Source: Paenibacillus planticolens
GTDB lineage: Bacteria; Bacillota; Bacilli; Paenibacillales; NBRC-103111
Reading direction: 5' to 3'
Assembly (NCBI RefSeq): GCF_013141725.1
Contig: NZ_WHNZ01000071.1
Span: 1-64,000 of the forward strand
Length of the DNA stretch: 64,000 nucleotides
The translations under genes were made by a program, and so were the position numbers. Of this stretch, positions 1 through 8,582 are shown one piece after another (positions within the stretch are counted from its first letter, which is position 1; each line of letters starts with the position of its first letter). The notes beneath the pieces are model-generated. The model made no database searches. It was not told the origin of the DNA and saw only the letters and a list, made by a program, of their open reading frames with translations.

Positions 1-90
1 TCATCCCGAAGGATGAATCCGCTCGACTTGCATGTATTAGGCACGCCGCCAGCGTTCGTCCTGAGCCAGGATCAAACTCTCCATAAAGTT
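1..90 (-). rRNA. 16S ribosomal RNA, 5' end only (partial)
   Basis: Read on the minus strand, this contains the universal 16S start AGAGTTTGATCCTGGCTCAG followed by the conserved GACGAACGCTGGCGGCGTG and the V1 region. The gene runs off the left edge, so only about 90 bases are present. The mature 5' end is placed near 88-90 by comparison with the usual Bacillales start. An rrn operon therefore leaves the window to the left. Confidence 0.97.
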
Positions 91-208
91 TCCCCGACTT
101 TCCGAGGGCCCCTAAGGGTTGTTGATTTGTACTCATTGACTTGCTAGCGAGATTATTCATCTCATTTATAGTCGATTACTCGACTGTGCTTACTCACTCG
201 TTGTTCAG

Positions 209-221
209 TTTTCAAAGATCA
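209..221 (-). promoter_or_regulatory. boxA-like antitermination element in the rRNA leader
   Basis: The minus strand reads TGATCTTTGAAAA in the leader between the rRNA promoters and 16S. This resembles boxA (TGCTCTTTNA), the NusB/S10 site used in rRNA antitermination. The match is one base off the core, so the call is a probable one. Confidence 0.45.
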
Positions 222-263
222 ATGTCTTTCGCTCACTGCCGCGTTACCGAAGCAGCGAGAAGT

Positions 264-292
264 AATATACCATGTTGTTTTTTCTTTTGCAA
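264..292 (-). promoter_or_regulatory. rRNA promoter P1 (proximal)
   Basis: The minus strand has -35 TTGCAA (287-292), a 17-bp spacer and -10 TATATT (264-269). It drives transcription leftward into 16S. The sequence just upstream (AGTACTTG) is shared with the distal promoter, as expected for duplicated rrn promoters. Confidence 0.75.
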
Positions 293-362
293 GTACTTTT
301 TTAAAATTAATTTTTCGTGGTATTCAACCTGTCAAATCAACATGCAATAAGACAGGTTTCAT

Positions 363-391
363 AATATACCATGTACGTCTACGTAAAACAA
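363..391 (-). promoter_or_regulatory. rRNA promoter P2 (distal)
   Basis: The minus strand has -35 TTGTTT (386-391), a 17-bp spacer and -10 TATATT (363-368), about 99 bp upstream of P1. Both promoters share ACATGGTATATTA around the -10 and AGTACTTG around the -35. Tandem promoters are the usual arrangement for rrn operons. Confidence 0.7.
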
Positions 392-440
392 GTACTTTTC
401 ATTTGCAGCTTCCATCGGACCACTGCGCCTTTCTTTTGTA

Positions 441-893
441 TCATAAATCCTGACTCAATCGAATCATATCCCTGCACTGTATGCCGTTCTCATAAATCTC
501 TTCATCGTAGTGTCGTATGAAAAAGTCCAGATCAACGCCAACAATTCGAAAGCCACACTTTTGATATAAGGCTAATTGCCCTATGCTTGAGTTTCCTGTG
601 CCGATCTCAATTGTTTTATATCCTCTTGTCTTGGCTGTCTGAATTGCATGTAAGACCAGCTGCTTCCCTATCCCTCTCCCCTGCATCTCTTCCACAACTG
701 CAATGTTCACCAGTTCAACGGTCTCAGGTCTTGTAGGCAAAAGCACATAAGTGCCCGTACATCGATTGTCTTCTTCTGCAACAAAACAGTCTCCCCGTTT
801 GACGTATTCCTCCACAAGCTGCCGGGAAGGGTCTGCTAATAACAACAGTTCCATTGGGTGATTTTCGTTTGCATTCAGTTTTCTAATCTCCAT
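441..893 (-). CDS. GNAT family N-acetyltransferase
   Basis: A 150-residue single-domain acetyltransferase of the Gcn5 fold, which transfers acetyl from acetyl-CoA to an amine; the substrate cannot be told. The acetyl-CoA pyrophosphate loop is visible around residues 72-77 (EMQGRGIGKQL), preceded by the beta-4 strand VELVNIAVVE and followed by IEIGTGNSSIGQLALYQKCGFR, the usual C-terminal alpha4-beta6 signature. The start ATG overlaps the stop of the upstream gene as TAATG, so the two are co-transcribed and translationally coupled. Length fits the family. Confidence 0.85.
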   Translation of the reverse strand: MEIRKLNANENHPMELLLLADPSRQLVEEYVKRGDCFVAEEDNRCTGTYVLLPTRPETVELVNIAVVEEMQGRGIGKQLVLHAIQTAKTRGYKTIEIGTGNSSIGQLALYQKCGFRIVGVDLDFFIRHYDEEIYENGIQCRDMIRLSQDL

Positions 894-1429
894 TATAGAT
901 ATCCTGCCTGCGTCAAAGCTTGAAGATAGTATAGATACTCTTGATTATCCAGTGAACATTTATCTGCATCAATTCCCTTAAATACAATAAGCTCATTAAG
1001 CAATTTGTCGCTTCCTCCCTGTAGCGTAAAGCTAGTGATATATTCGTTTTCGCTTTCAAGGATAACGTTTATTCTTTTTCCCTGCTGCATTTCAAGCCAC
1101 ATTTCCGCTTTATCCTTCTCCATATCCTCGTGATGAAAAGTTTGCTTTTTTAAAAATTCAATCATTATAAAATGGGAGATTTTTTCTTTGGCACTGTATA
1201 AGCGGTTAAGGACTTCTTCATTATGAATGGTATAACACTTGCTGATATTTTCGTAACAGACATGGATGTCGCCTTTTAGATCCTCAAACTCCTTTTTATC
1301 CAGCTCGACAGCCAAATATTTTTCCTTTAAAATGCGATCGGCTTCCAGTAACGAAAATTTATGGGGGATATTCAAAGCTTTATATTTGTCCATTAACTCT
1401 TGTAAAAAGGAATCCAACAGCGTCTCCAT
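893..1429 (-). CDS. hypothetical protein upstream of the GNAT gene
   Basis: A 178-residue soluble protein I do not recognise. It is charged and mostly helical by composition in the first 120 residues, with a more beta-like C-terminal part ending QALTQAGYL. No signal peptide or membrane segment is visible. The start is placed at ATG 1429 because GAGGAGG sits seven bases upstream; an in-frame TTG two codons earlier would be too close to that site. It overlaps the acetyltransferase gene as TAATG, which makes a two-gene operon and suggests it could be a partner or substrate, but this is only inference. Confidence 0.7.
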   Translation of the reverse strand: METLLDSFLQELMDKYKALNIPHKFSLLEADRILKEKYLAVELDKKEFEDLKGDIHVCYENISKCYTIHNEEVLNRLYSAKEKISHFIMIEFLKKQTFHHEDMEKDKAEMWLEMQQGKRINVILESENEYITSFTLQGGSDKLLNELIVFKGIDADKCSLDNQEYLYYLQALTQAGYL

Positions 1430-1557
1430 TCGCAATCCTCCTCAAATTTTAAAAAGATAGGCGCTCCGTACCTCACGCAAAACGCACATAATTTTCCCGT
1501 TAATTGGGAATGTTACGCAAATCAACCAACTAGCTTGCTGCTACAGGAGTCGGACAT

Positions 1558-3231
1558 ATGAGCAGATGGAAAGCACTCAAAAAATATATCATTGCGGATT
1601 TGTCTTCGGATAAAAATGCTTTCTCTATAGGAGGATGGGGCGACGAGCCGGATGCTCAAGCAAACGGCGATGTTCCCGAAATGGCCACACCTCAGGACGC
1701 CGTCAAAGCAGACCCCGGTTATCTGTCGTCTCATCTCCAAACCAATATCGTTTGGTTTAAGCAGCGTTTTTCCTATCCTCAAAGCAAAGGTCTTGTTGTT
1801 CGCCGGTTTAAGCTCGGACGCTCATCCTTTCAAGCCGCCGTCATCTACATAGACGGACAAGTAGACTGGGAACATTTAAACGCCACCGTGTTAGTGCCTT
1901 TAATTACGCTGGACATAATGGACGACGTTATATCCTTTGATGCAACTTCGCTTATTGAGGAAATCGTAACGGAAGGTCAGGTCACCGCCTCAAATACGTG
2001 CATCAATATTGAAAACTATATTCTGATGGGCTTTGCAGCCATTTTCGTCGACGGATTGGATACAGCCGTTATTGCGGAAATCAAAGGTTGGGAAAAAAAG
2101 AGCATCGATAAACCGATTACTGAAACCGTTGTCCGCGGATCTCTTGAAGGGTTTACCGACGATATCCAAACGAATTTGTCCATGATCCGGCGAAGACTTC
2201 GCACTTCAGACCTCATGGTGGAATGGCAGCAAGTGGGAACTCTTTCGCAAACCGAAGTTGCTATCGTCTATTTGAAATCGATTGCCAACGCCGAAGTTGT
2301 CGCAGAAACGCGGAAGCGGATAACTGGTATCCAGTACGATTACATCAGCGATAGCGGTACGATTGAACAATTCATCGAGGACCGCCCTAATTCCTTGTTT
2401 CCTACGGTCATGAGCACAGAAAGGCCGGATCGAGCGGCGGCACAAATTGCAGAAGGCTATGTCAGCATCATTGTCGACAATTCTCCTTTTGCTCTGATTG
2501 TTCCTGCCAATCTCCCCCTCTTTCTGCAAACCGCAGAGGATGCTAACCTCCGGTGGACCTATGGCAGTTTTATACGCATTATTCGAATGATCGGGTACTT
2601 TCTGTCGTTATATTTACCCGCGATTTATGTGGGAATCGCCAATTACCATCAAGAAATGATTCCGACTCCCCTGATTACCGCTATTGCCGGTACTCGGGAG
2701 ACTGTACCGATTCCGGTTGCGGCAGAAGCTTTTATGCTGGAAAGCATGTTCGAACTGATTCGCGAAGCAGGCGTACGGATACCGAGTGTCATTGGTCCGA
2801 CCATCGGCATCGTCGGTGCGTTAATTCTTGGCCAAGCAGCGGTGCAAGCAAATATTGTCAGTCCGATCGTAGTTATAATCACAGCTACGACAGCTTTGGC
2901 CTCCTACACAATTCCGAACTACAATTTGCAGTTTGCCTCACGGATCCTGCGCTTTATTTATTTGTTGTCCGCTTCTTTTCTCGGTTTGGTCGGTGTTGTC
3001 CTGGTCTCGATCCTGTTTCTGTCCTACCGGGCATCAACCCACTCTTTTGGCGTGCCATTGCTTTCACCGATCACCCCCCATCGGCAGAGCGACGATACGT
3101 TAATCCGGGGAGCCATAACCAAGCAGAAGTTCCGGCCATTTTCCATTCGGCCCAAAATTCTTCGCAAGACGACCGATTCGCCAACCGAAAGTCCAAGCGC
3201 ATCACTTAAGCTAGAGGAGGATCAAACGTGA
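1558..3231 (+). CDS. spore germination protein, GerA family (A subunit)
   Basis: A 557-residue A subunit of a GerA-type nutrient germinant receptor in the inner spore membrane. The N-terminal cytoplasmic half carries the conserved LIEEIVTEGQV segment and IKGWEKKSIDKPITETVVRG. The C-terminal half holds several hydrophobic helices, with the family segment EMIPTPLITAIAGTRETVPIP and later IPSVIGPTIGIVGALILGQAAV. It is longer than B. subtilis GerAA because of an N-terminal extension rich in Asp/Gly/Pro. AGGAG precedes the ATG by eight bases. Its stop overlaps the GTG start of the B subunit gene, as expected in a gerABC operon. The germinant cannot be predicted from sequence. Confidence 0.95.
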   Translation: MSRWKALKKYIIADLSSDKNAFSIGGWGDEPDAQANGDVPEMATPQDAVKADPGYLSSHLQTNIVWFKQRFSYPQSKGLVVRRFKLGRSSFQAAVIYIDGQVDWEHLNATVLVPLITLDIMDDVISFDATSLIEEIVTEGQVTASNTCINIENYILMGFAAIFVDGLDTAVIAEIKGWEKKSIDKPITETVVRGSLEGFTDDIQTNLSMIRRRLRTSDLMVEWQQVGTLSQTEVAIVYLKSIANAEVVAETRKRITGIQYDYISDSGTIEQFIEDRPNSLFPTVMSTERPDRAAAQIAEGYVSIIVDNSPFALIVPANLPLFLQTAEDANLRWTYGSFIRIIRMIGYFLSLYLPAIYVGIANYHQEMIPTPLITAIAGTRETVPIPVAAEAFMLESMFELIREAGVRIPSVIGPTIGIVGALILGQAAVQANIVSPIVVIITATTALASYTIPNYNLQFASRILRFIYLLSASFLGLVGVVLVSILFLSYRASTHSFGVPLLSPITPHRQSDDTLIRGAITKQKFRPFSIRPKILRKTTDSPTESPSASLKLEEDQT

Positions 3232-4322
3232 GACAGCATCACATTGGGGTTCGTGAGGCATCTTCCATAGGAATCCTATTTATCATCACCAAAATATTCC
3301 TGCCCTTTCCCCGCTCCATGGCTGAACTGGGAGGAACAGCTGCCTGGATCATCGTTCTCATCAGCGCGCTGCTCAGTCCCTTGTCTTGGTGGGGTATCCG
3401 CGGCGTGATCAGCAACGGACGCAAGGGATCCTCGCTCATCACAGCGACCGAAGAGATTTTAGGCCCTTATCTGGGTAATTTGATTAATTTAGCCTACTTC
3501 TTCTTCTTTTTTTTGATCACGTTTATCGTGCTTCGTGAATTTTCAGAAATACTGGCAACGGATATCCTGCCAAGAACCCCTTTGAACGTGACCATGTTGT
3601 CTTTGCTCATTCCCATCTCCTTCGTGGCTTTTTATGGGATTGAAACGATCGGACGAATATCTTGGTTTTTTATTGGTCTGGTCCTGGCCAGCATCGTTGT
3701 GCTGCTTCTGGGGGGACTGTATACGCATACAGAGCCAAATGCCTTAGCCCCTTTCTGGGGAACGGGCAAATCCCGGGTATTTCAAATGGGGCTTGTTAAG
3801 AGCTCATTATTTTCCGAACTTCTAGTTCTCGGCTATCTGATGCCAAAAATGCGGAAAGAAACGGAATGGGCACGCACTGCCTGGTGGTGTTTAACCATTT
3901 CTTCCTTCGTTTTCTTATGTGTAATGATTGTCAGCCTTTATGTATTTCCATACCCTACCCTTTCAAGGATTAACACTCCGCTTTTCGAAATCAGCCGTAT
4001 TATTAATTTCGGACGCTGGATTCAGCGGGTTGAAGTGTTGTTTCTGGTTGTTTGGCTGCTATGTACGGTCATCAAGCTGGCCATAGGCCTTTATTGCAGC
4101 TCCTCTACATTAGCACAAATACTGCGGCTTCCCACGCATCAACCGCTGATCTTTCCGCTTTCCATTCTTGCCTTCAGTCTCTCACTGACGCCGAAAAGCG
4201 AAATGACCGCAATAGCTTGGGATACAGAGCTGCTGCGCAAATATGGGGCTATTATTTCCATATGCCTGCCTATCCTTACATGGATCGTAGGCGAAGTGCG
4301 AAATAGGCGGAGAAAGACGTGA
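3228..4322 (+). CDS. spore germination permease, GerB family (B subunit)
   Basis: A 364-residue integral membrane protein of the amino acid/polyamine permease superfamily that serves as the B subunit of a GerA-type germinant receptor and is thought to hold the ligand pocket. About ten hydrophobic segments are spread through the protein, beginning with ASSIGILFIITKIFLPFPRS, as is typical of GerB proteins. It starts at GTG 3228 behind GAGGAGG and overlaps gerA by four bases. Its end overlaps the C subunit start by four bases, so the three subunits are translationally coupled. Confidence 0.93.
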   Translation: MRQHHIGVREASSIGILFIITKIFLPFPRSMAELGGTAAWIIVLISALLSPLSWWGIRGVISNGRKGSSLITATEEILGPYLGNLINLAYFFFFFLITFIVLREFSEILATDILPRTPLNVTMLSLLIPISFVAFYGIETIGRISWFFIGLVLASIVVLLLGGLYTHTEPNALAPFWGTGKSRVFQMGLVKSSLFSELLVLGYLMPKMRKETEWARTAWWCLTISSFVFLCVMIVSLYVFPYPTLSRINTPLFEISRIINFGRWIQRVEVLFLVVWLLCTVIKLAIGLYCSSSTLAQILRLPTHQPLIFPLSILAFSLSLTPKSEMTAIAWDTELLRKYGAIISICLPILTWIVGEVRNRRRKT

Positions 4323-5623
4323 AGAGCATGGTACGAACGCTGAAAATGATGCTCATCCTGGCACTGTCGGTACCGCTGCTGTCCGGCTGCTGGGACCGGG
4401 TTGATCCTGAGAACATGGCTTTCATTGTCGCAATTGGCGTAGATCCGGGTCCTAAGAACGATTACTTGTTCACTTTTGCTCTTGCTGTGCCCAAACCCGT
4501 GAATGCGGCCGGCGGAGGCAGTCAAAGTCCCACCAATAAAAAATTAATTACCGTGTACACGGTGGAAAGCTCAAATATCGCATCAGCCTTAGTAGCAAGT
4601 CAAAGTTTTATCGCTCGCAGGCTGACGCTTATTCATGCAAAAGCATTTATTTTTGGCGAAAGTATCGCCCGCACAGGTCTCATGCCGATTCTGAGCGAAG
4701 TTGTACGCAATCGTGAATTTCGCCGCTCAATGTATGTGATGACGACACGGGGCGATGCAGAAACCTTTATTCAAAACATATTGCCGACCACAGAAACCGA
4801 TATTAGTCTCTGGATTGAGCTCGAATTGGATCCCAATGATATGGGCTCCCTGATCCCGATCAAATCCCGCTTCAACGACTTCATCTTGGATATTGAATCG
4901 GCTGGAACCGGAGCCATTACAATTCAAGCCTCTCCTCGGCTCGATATCCGAAAGGGTCTTTCCCAGATACCATCTGAGGGAAGCGATTCTTCAAGCTCCG
5001 GCACTTCGCAACCCATCATTGGAAAACAAAATGCCGGCAAAATACGAAGGTATGGTGAGATTCCTCTAGAGTTCTATGGCTCCGCGATATATAAGGGCAG
5101 TAAACTCGCAGGCTTCCTTGACGGTTCAGAGACACTTATCCTGAATATGCTAACCGGCAGTTTTAAGAAGTCCATTTGGGATTTCCCTGACCCGTCGGAC
5201 AGCAGCCTGAATATCAGCATGATCGTAAGCCCTGAGAAACAGACCCGCATGCATGTACAGCGGAAAAATGACAAAGTTCATATAGACTTTGATATCGACA
5301 TGGAAGGAGACTTGGTTAGCGTTCAATCCAAAGTAGACTTCACAAAGCCCGAGAACACCAAGAAATTGGAAAGCTTAGTTCAAAAACAACTGCTGGAACA
5401 ATCCAACCAATTGATAAGCAAGCTGCTGCATAAATGGGAAAGCGATTGTTTCCGAATCAACAACTATCTCAAATCGACTTTCTCCACCCTCAAAGAATGG
5501 GAAGACTTCAACTGGAGAGAACATATTAAGGACGTTGAATATGAGGCGAACGTCAGCTTTAAAATGCGCAGGTACGGTGACCAAGTAGGTCCTGCTATTG
5601 AGGGAGATGCGTCGCGTGATTGA
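4319..5623 (+). CDS. Ger(x)C family spore germination lipoprotein (C subunit)
   Basis: A 434-residue lipoprotein, the C subunit of the germinant receptor, anchored on the outer face of the inner spore membrane. A signal sequence ends in the lipobox LLSGC with acylated Cys24, followed by WDRVDPENMAFIVAIGVD, the classical GerC opening. The C-terminal half contains the Ger(x)C-type segment IDFDIDMEGDL and a helical tail. A Ser/Gly-rich stretch lies near residues 220-235. It starts at GTG 4319 overlapping gerB. The downstream small membrane protein overlaps its 3' end. Confidence 0.93.
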   Translation: MKSMVRTLKMMLILALSVPLLSGCWDRVDPENMAFIVAIGVDPGPKNDYLFTFALAVPKPVNAAGGGSQSPTNKKLITVYTVESSNIASALVASQSFIARRLTLIHAKAFIFGESIARTGLMPILSEVVRNREFRRSMYVMTTRGDAETFIQNILPTTETDISLWIELELDPNDMGSLIPIKSRFNDFILDIESAGTGAITIQASPRLDIRKGLSQIPSEGSDSSSSGTSQPIIGKQNAGKIRRYGEIPLEFYGSAIYKGSKLAGFLDGSETLILNMLTGSFKKSIWDFPDPSDSSLNISMIVSPEKQTRMHVQRKNDKVHIDFDIDMEGDLVSVQSKVDFTKPENTKKLESLVQKQLLEQSNQLISKLLHKWESDCFRINNYLKSTFSTLKEWEDFNWREHIKDVEYEANVSFKMRRYGDQVGPAIEGDASRD

Positions 5624-5795
5624 GATCCTTACTCATTTTGGTCCAGCCGCATTCTTTTCTCTTTGGGGCAGCGTCTATATCGGAAGTCTTGCCCCTTCGC
5701 TCTGGAAACAGAGAAACTATCGAGGAGCGGTTGGCATCGCTCTGCTTGCTGGCATGACCCTTTTTCTCCCTACCGTGTTGGCTGTTTTCAGATAA
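5598..5795 (+). CDS. small membrane protein of the ger operon
   Basis: A 65-residue protein with two hydrophobic segments (AAFFSLWGSVYIGSLAPSLW and GVGIALLAGMTLFLPTVLAVF-like) separated by a basic turn, so a likely two-helix inner-membrane protein. It overlaps the gerC 3' end by 26 bases. The start is uncertain: TTG 5598 has AGGT upstream, while ATG 5607 has GAGGGAG directly abutting it. Position suggests an accessory component of this receptor; small two-helix D subunits are known for some GerA-type receptors, but the match to that family is inferred from size and context only. Confidence 0.65.
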   Translation: MREMRRVIEILTHFGPAAFFSLWGSVYIGSLAPSLWKQRNYRGAVGIALLAGMTLFLPTVLAVFR

Positions 5796-5807
5796 ATGTT
5801 TATTCAT

Positions 5808-5837
5808 GTATAAGACTTCCTTACACTCCACAAACTA
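5808..5837 (+). promoter_or_regulatory. probable sigma-G promoter of the SASP gene
   Basis: GTATA at 5808-5812 fits the forespore -35 consensus GHATR, and CAAACTA at 5831-5837 fits the -10 CATNNTA at four of five fixed bases, with an 18-bp spacer. It lies about 30 bp before the SASP start, consistent with forespore expression by sigma-G. Confidence 0.5.
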
Positions 5838-5868
5838 CGATTACACCAAAAGAAGGAGTGATCAGATC

Positions 5869-6081
5869 ATGGCTAACAACAACAATACTTTAGTAGTACC
5901 TCAAGCAAAAGCGGCTCTGAACCAAATGAAATATGAAGTTGCTCAAGAGTTGGGCATTCAACTTCAACCAAACGGCTACAATGGAAACCTCGCTACGCGT
6001 GATGCAGGTTCCATAGGTGGCAACATTACGAGACGTCTTGTCCAAATTGCGGAGCAGCAATTACAAGGCTACAGCCGCTAA
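5869..6081 (+). CDS. alpha/beta-type small acid-soluble spore protein
   Basis: A 70-residue DNA-binding spore protein that coats and protects forespore DNA and is degraded on germination. The family signatures are KYEVAQELGI (residues about 21-30, with the Glu/Leu/Gly region cut by the Gpr protease) and GSIGGNITRRLVQ near the C terminus. The start is ATG 5869, preceded by AAGGAGTGATC; an upstream in-frame ATG at 5806 would add residues not found in the family. The gene directly follows the germination operon but has its own sigma-G-like promoter and terminator. Confidence 0.96.
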   Translation: MANNNNTLVVPQAKAALNQMKYEVAQELGIQLQPNGYNGNLATRDAGSIGGNITRRLVQIAEQQLQGYSR

Positions 6082-6095
6082 TCGTTGTAAAAAGT

Positions 6096-6134
6096 AAAGT
6101 CGCCTGGGAGGCTCCCGGCGACTTTGCTTTTTTT
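6096..6134 (+). terminator. intrinsic terminator of the SASP gene
   Basis: Nine-base arms AAAGTCGCC (6096-6104) and GGCGACTTT (6117-6125), with a GGGAG/CTCCC inner stem, are followed by a T-rich run GCTTTTTTTA. It starts 15 bases after the stop codon. Confidence 0.9.
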
Positions 6135-6149
6135 ATGATTATCCCGGAA

Positions 6150-6305
6150 TTAGGTTTTGCTGCCTGTTGTTATGTTGTCATCGCCTTTTTTTAAACCTTT
6201 GCTTTTATACGGTTTGGGCGCGCTCTTTGCTCTGTTGGCACTTACCTGCCATCTGTTCCATCCTTTTTTATCCGTTCCTCTGCCAGTTCCCTTGCCTTTA
6301 CTCAT
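6150..6305 (-). CDS. small basic Gly/Lys-rich protein (51 aa)
   Basis: A 51-residue open frame on the minus strand begins MSKGKGTGRGTDKKGWNRW and ends NITTGSKT. GGAGTGATCGAA precedes the ATG, giving a good ribosome binding site. Composition is strongly basic (Lys/Arg/Gly) with two Trp residues in GWNRW and no hydrophobic segment. It resembles the short DUF3934-type proteins of Bacillales as I remember them, but I cannot verify that. It lies between the SASP terminator and the c-di-GMP gene, and could be a minor spore or nucleic-acid-binding protein. No function is known. Confidence 0.6.
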   Translation of the reverse strand: MSKGKGTGRGTDKKGWNRWQVSANRAKSAPKPYKSKGLKKGDDNITTGSKT

Positions 6306-6393
6306 TTCGATCACTCCGTTGCCTTCATAGATTCCTCGGTAAATTGCCTCTTACCTTTATCCAGTCTAAACGCAGAGACATAGGTTCGTCCAT

Positions 6394-8472
6394 CTACATT
6401 AATAATTGAACCAGGTGATGAAGGTGGTCATTGTCATCTTTCGTGAATTCCAAACCATACCGGTTCCTGTTATTCTCTACTTCTTCCTTCCAAACGATAT
6501 AGCCATATACACGGATGACTTCAGTGAAAACCTCGATCTCAAATTCAAAAATAATGTCTTTACTTACCGCTAAAGCTAAATGAGTTAAGAAATGAAGTCC
6601 TTGAGCCCCAATTTCTTCAATCAGCACCTCTGTCTTCCCTAAACTCAGCACTTTGTCTTTGATTTTAATGATCGTCATTTGTGAGCTTATTGGGAAAATA
6701 AGATGATCCTGAAAATAGTTCTGCCTAGTGTCTGTTTCAATCCGTTGATTTATTTCACTAGGAATGAGCACTTCTTTCGCTAGTAGTTTTTTAAATTCTG
6801 TAACCGGGACTGGTTTGCTAAATAGGTATCCTTGGATTTCATCACATTCATATTGTTTTAAAAACGTCAGTTGATCCATTGTTTCGACACCCTCAGCAAC
6901 AACTTTCAGCCCTAAACCTTGAGCCAAATGGATAATGGATTTTACAACCGCAGCATTAGAAGGGTTGGTTGTTACATCGCGAATAAAATACTTGTCAATT
7001 TTCAATACATCAGCGTTGTACTGCGTTAAATAAGCAAGCGAAGAATAGCCTGTACCAAAGTCATCTAAAGAAACTTTAATGCCGAGTGTCTTTAGCTCTG
7101 AAATGGTTGACTCAACTAATTTTTGATTTTCCAGGATAGATGTTTCGGTGATTTCGATTTCGAGCCAATGGCCGTCAACTTGTGTTTCCTGTAGTATTTG
7201 CTTTAAACTTTGGATGAAATTTTTGGATAAAAACTGACGGGCAGATACATTAATCGAAATTGGCACATAAGAAATCCCCTCTGCTTGCCAGGATGTGATC
7301 AGACTGCAAACGGTCAGCTCTACCCAATGCGTAAGAGGAAGAATTAGGCCCGTGTCCTCTGCCAGGGGGATAAATTCCGCCGGTGATAGCATTCCCCATT
7401 CCGGATGGTTCCAACGGACCAAAGATTCCGCACTCACAATTTTCCCTGATTTCAAATCAATTCGCGGTTGAAAATACAATTCCAGCTTATTGTCATGGAT
7501 GGCTAACCGGAGATCTTTTTCCAATGTGAATCTTTTGAAACTGTCAATATCCATGATGGGGTTATAAAACGTACATCGATTTCCTCCTTTTTCTTTTGAC
7601 CGGTAGAGGGCTATATCTGCATTTTTCACCAATGTTTGCGCATCCATTCCATGCTGTGGGTAAAAGCTAATACCTAAACTAGCCGTAATATAATGCTCAT
7701 AATCATCATTCAGAAAAGGGCTTGCTTCAATATGTTTAATGATGCTGTCCGCAAGCTTCTCCACTTCTTCCTTGTTATCGAACTGCTTGTCCAGCACGAC
7801 GGCAAATTCATCCCCCCCTAAACGGGCAACGAAACCTTTATCATCTATATATTGAACCAATCTAACCGAAAATTCCTTGATCAATTGATCTCCCAAACCG
7901 TGTCCAAGCGTATCGTTTATATTTTGAAATCTATCCATGTCGATATAAATAAGTGCTATGACGTATTGTTTTTCATTCGCTTGCTCGATGAATTGTTCTA
8001 GTTTTTTTTCAAAAAATCTGCGATTAGGCAAGTCGGTTAAATAATCATGATAAGCCATATGTTCAATAATTTGCTCATGATTCTTTCGCTCCGTAATATT
8101 GAATGCGTATCCAATTAAACCTTCTTCAGACGGGAAAACGCTAATCTCGAGCCATTCTTTTGTCGGTTCATAGTAATCCTCAAAAATAACGGGAATTTGC
8201 TCTGCCATCGCCTTATGATAATTATGATAAAACTTGGTGCCTACTGCCTCGGGGAGTACATCCCAAATATTATGCCCAATAAGTTCGTCGCGTGTTTTTC
8301 TTACAAAGTACTCCATGGACTTATTGGTATATTTTAAGCGCCAATTACGGTCTAATATAAGAAAACCATTCGTAATATTTTCGAGAATCGATTCGCTTGA
8401 CGGCAGATCAATTTGATGATTATTGTGATCTTCAGGATCTTTTTTTGATGAGTTCTTTTTAAATAATTTCAT
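6394..8472 (-). CDS. PAS-GGDEF-EAL-PilZ cyclic di-GMP turnover protein
   Basis: A 692-residue protein with four domains. A PAS sensor occupies about residues 25-130 (ENITNGFLILDRNWRLKYTN). A GGDEF domain spans about 140-300 with intact RLGGDEFAVVLD. An EAL domain spans about 315-565, with ESLVRW in place of EALLRW, and the metal and substrate motifs ITETS, DDFGTGYSSL, KIDKYFIRD and VVAEGVET are present. A C-terminal PilZ-like domain covers about 580-690 (GLHFLTHLAL, RYGLEF). It can therefore both make and degrade c-di-GMP, and may bind it through PilZ. No membrane segment is seen. AAGGTGAT precedes the ATG. A c-di-GMP-I riboswitch and terminator lie in its leader, so the protein's own product probably feeds back on its expression. 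Confidence 0.93.
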   Translation of the reverse strand: MKLFKKNSSKKDPEDHNNHQIDLPSSESILENITNGFLILDRNWRLKYTNKSMEYFVRKTRDELIGHNIWDVLPEAVGTKFYHNYHKAMAEQIPVIFEDYYEPTKEWLEISVFPSEEGLIGYAFNITERKNHEQIIEHMAYHDYLTDLPNRRFFEKKLEQFIEQANEKQYVIALIYIDMDRFQNINDTLGHGLGDQLIKEFSVRLVQYIDDKGFVARLGGDEFAVVLDKQFDNKEEVEKLADSIIKHIEASPFLNDDYEHYITASLGISFYPQHGMDAQTLVKNADIALYRSKEKGGNRCTFYNPIMDIDSFKRFTLEKDLRLAIHDNKLELYFQPRIDLKSGKIVSAESLVRWNHPEWGMLSPAEFIPLAEDTGLILPLTHWVELTVCSLITSWQAEGISYVPISINVSARQFLSKNFIQSLKQILQETQVDGHWLEIEITETSILENQKLVESTISELKTLGIKVSLDDFGTGYSSLAYLTQYNADVLKIDKYFIRDVTTNPSNAAVVKSIIHLAQGLGLKVVAEGVETMDQLTFLKQYECDEIQGYLFSKPVPVTEFKKLLAKEVLIPSEINQRIETDTRQNYFQDHLIFPISSQMTIIKIKDKVLSLGKTEVLIEEIGAQGLHFLTHLALAVSKDIIFEFEIEVFTEVIRVYGYIVWKEEVENNRNRYGLEFTKDDNDHLHHLVQLLM

Positions 8473-8513
8473 TTATGTACCATCACCTTATATCTTCTAG
8501 TATTTATAGCTTG

Positions 8514-8552
8514 CAAAAAAAAGCAGCTTACTCGTATACTTACCGAGCAAGC
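8514..8552 (-). terminator. riboswitch expression-platform terminator
   Basis: On the minus strand, arms GCTTGCTCG (8544-8552) and CGAGTAAGC (8526-8534) form a nine-base stem with one G-T wobble, then TGCTTTTTTTTGC. It sits between the c-di-GMP aptamer and the start codon 42 bases further on. A second pairing, CCACTT with AAAGTGG, lies between aptamer and terminator and overlaps the terminator's 5' edge, so it could act as the antiterminator. Confidence 0.8.
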
Positions 8553-8582
8553 CACTTTTGTTGGACGACACAAAGTTGAAGT

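Noticed and set aside
6167..6409. 80-codon plus-strand frame
   Set aside because: Antisense to the better supported 51-residue minus-strand gene; Cys/Phe/Leu-rich shadow.
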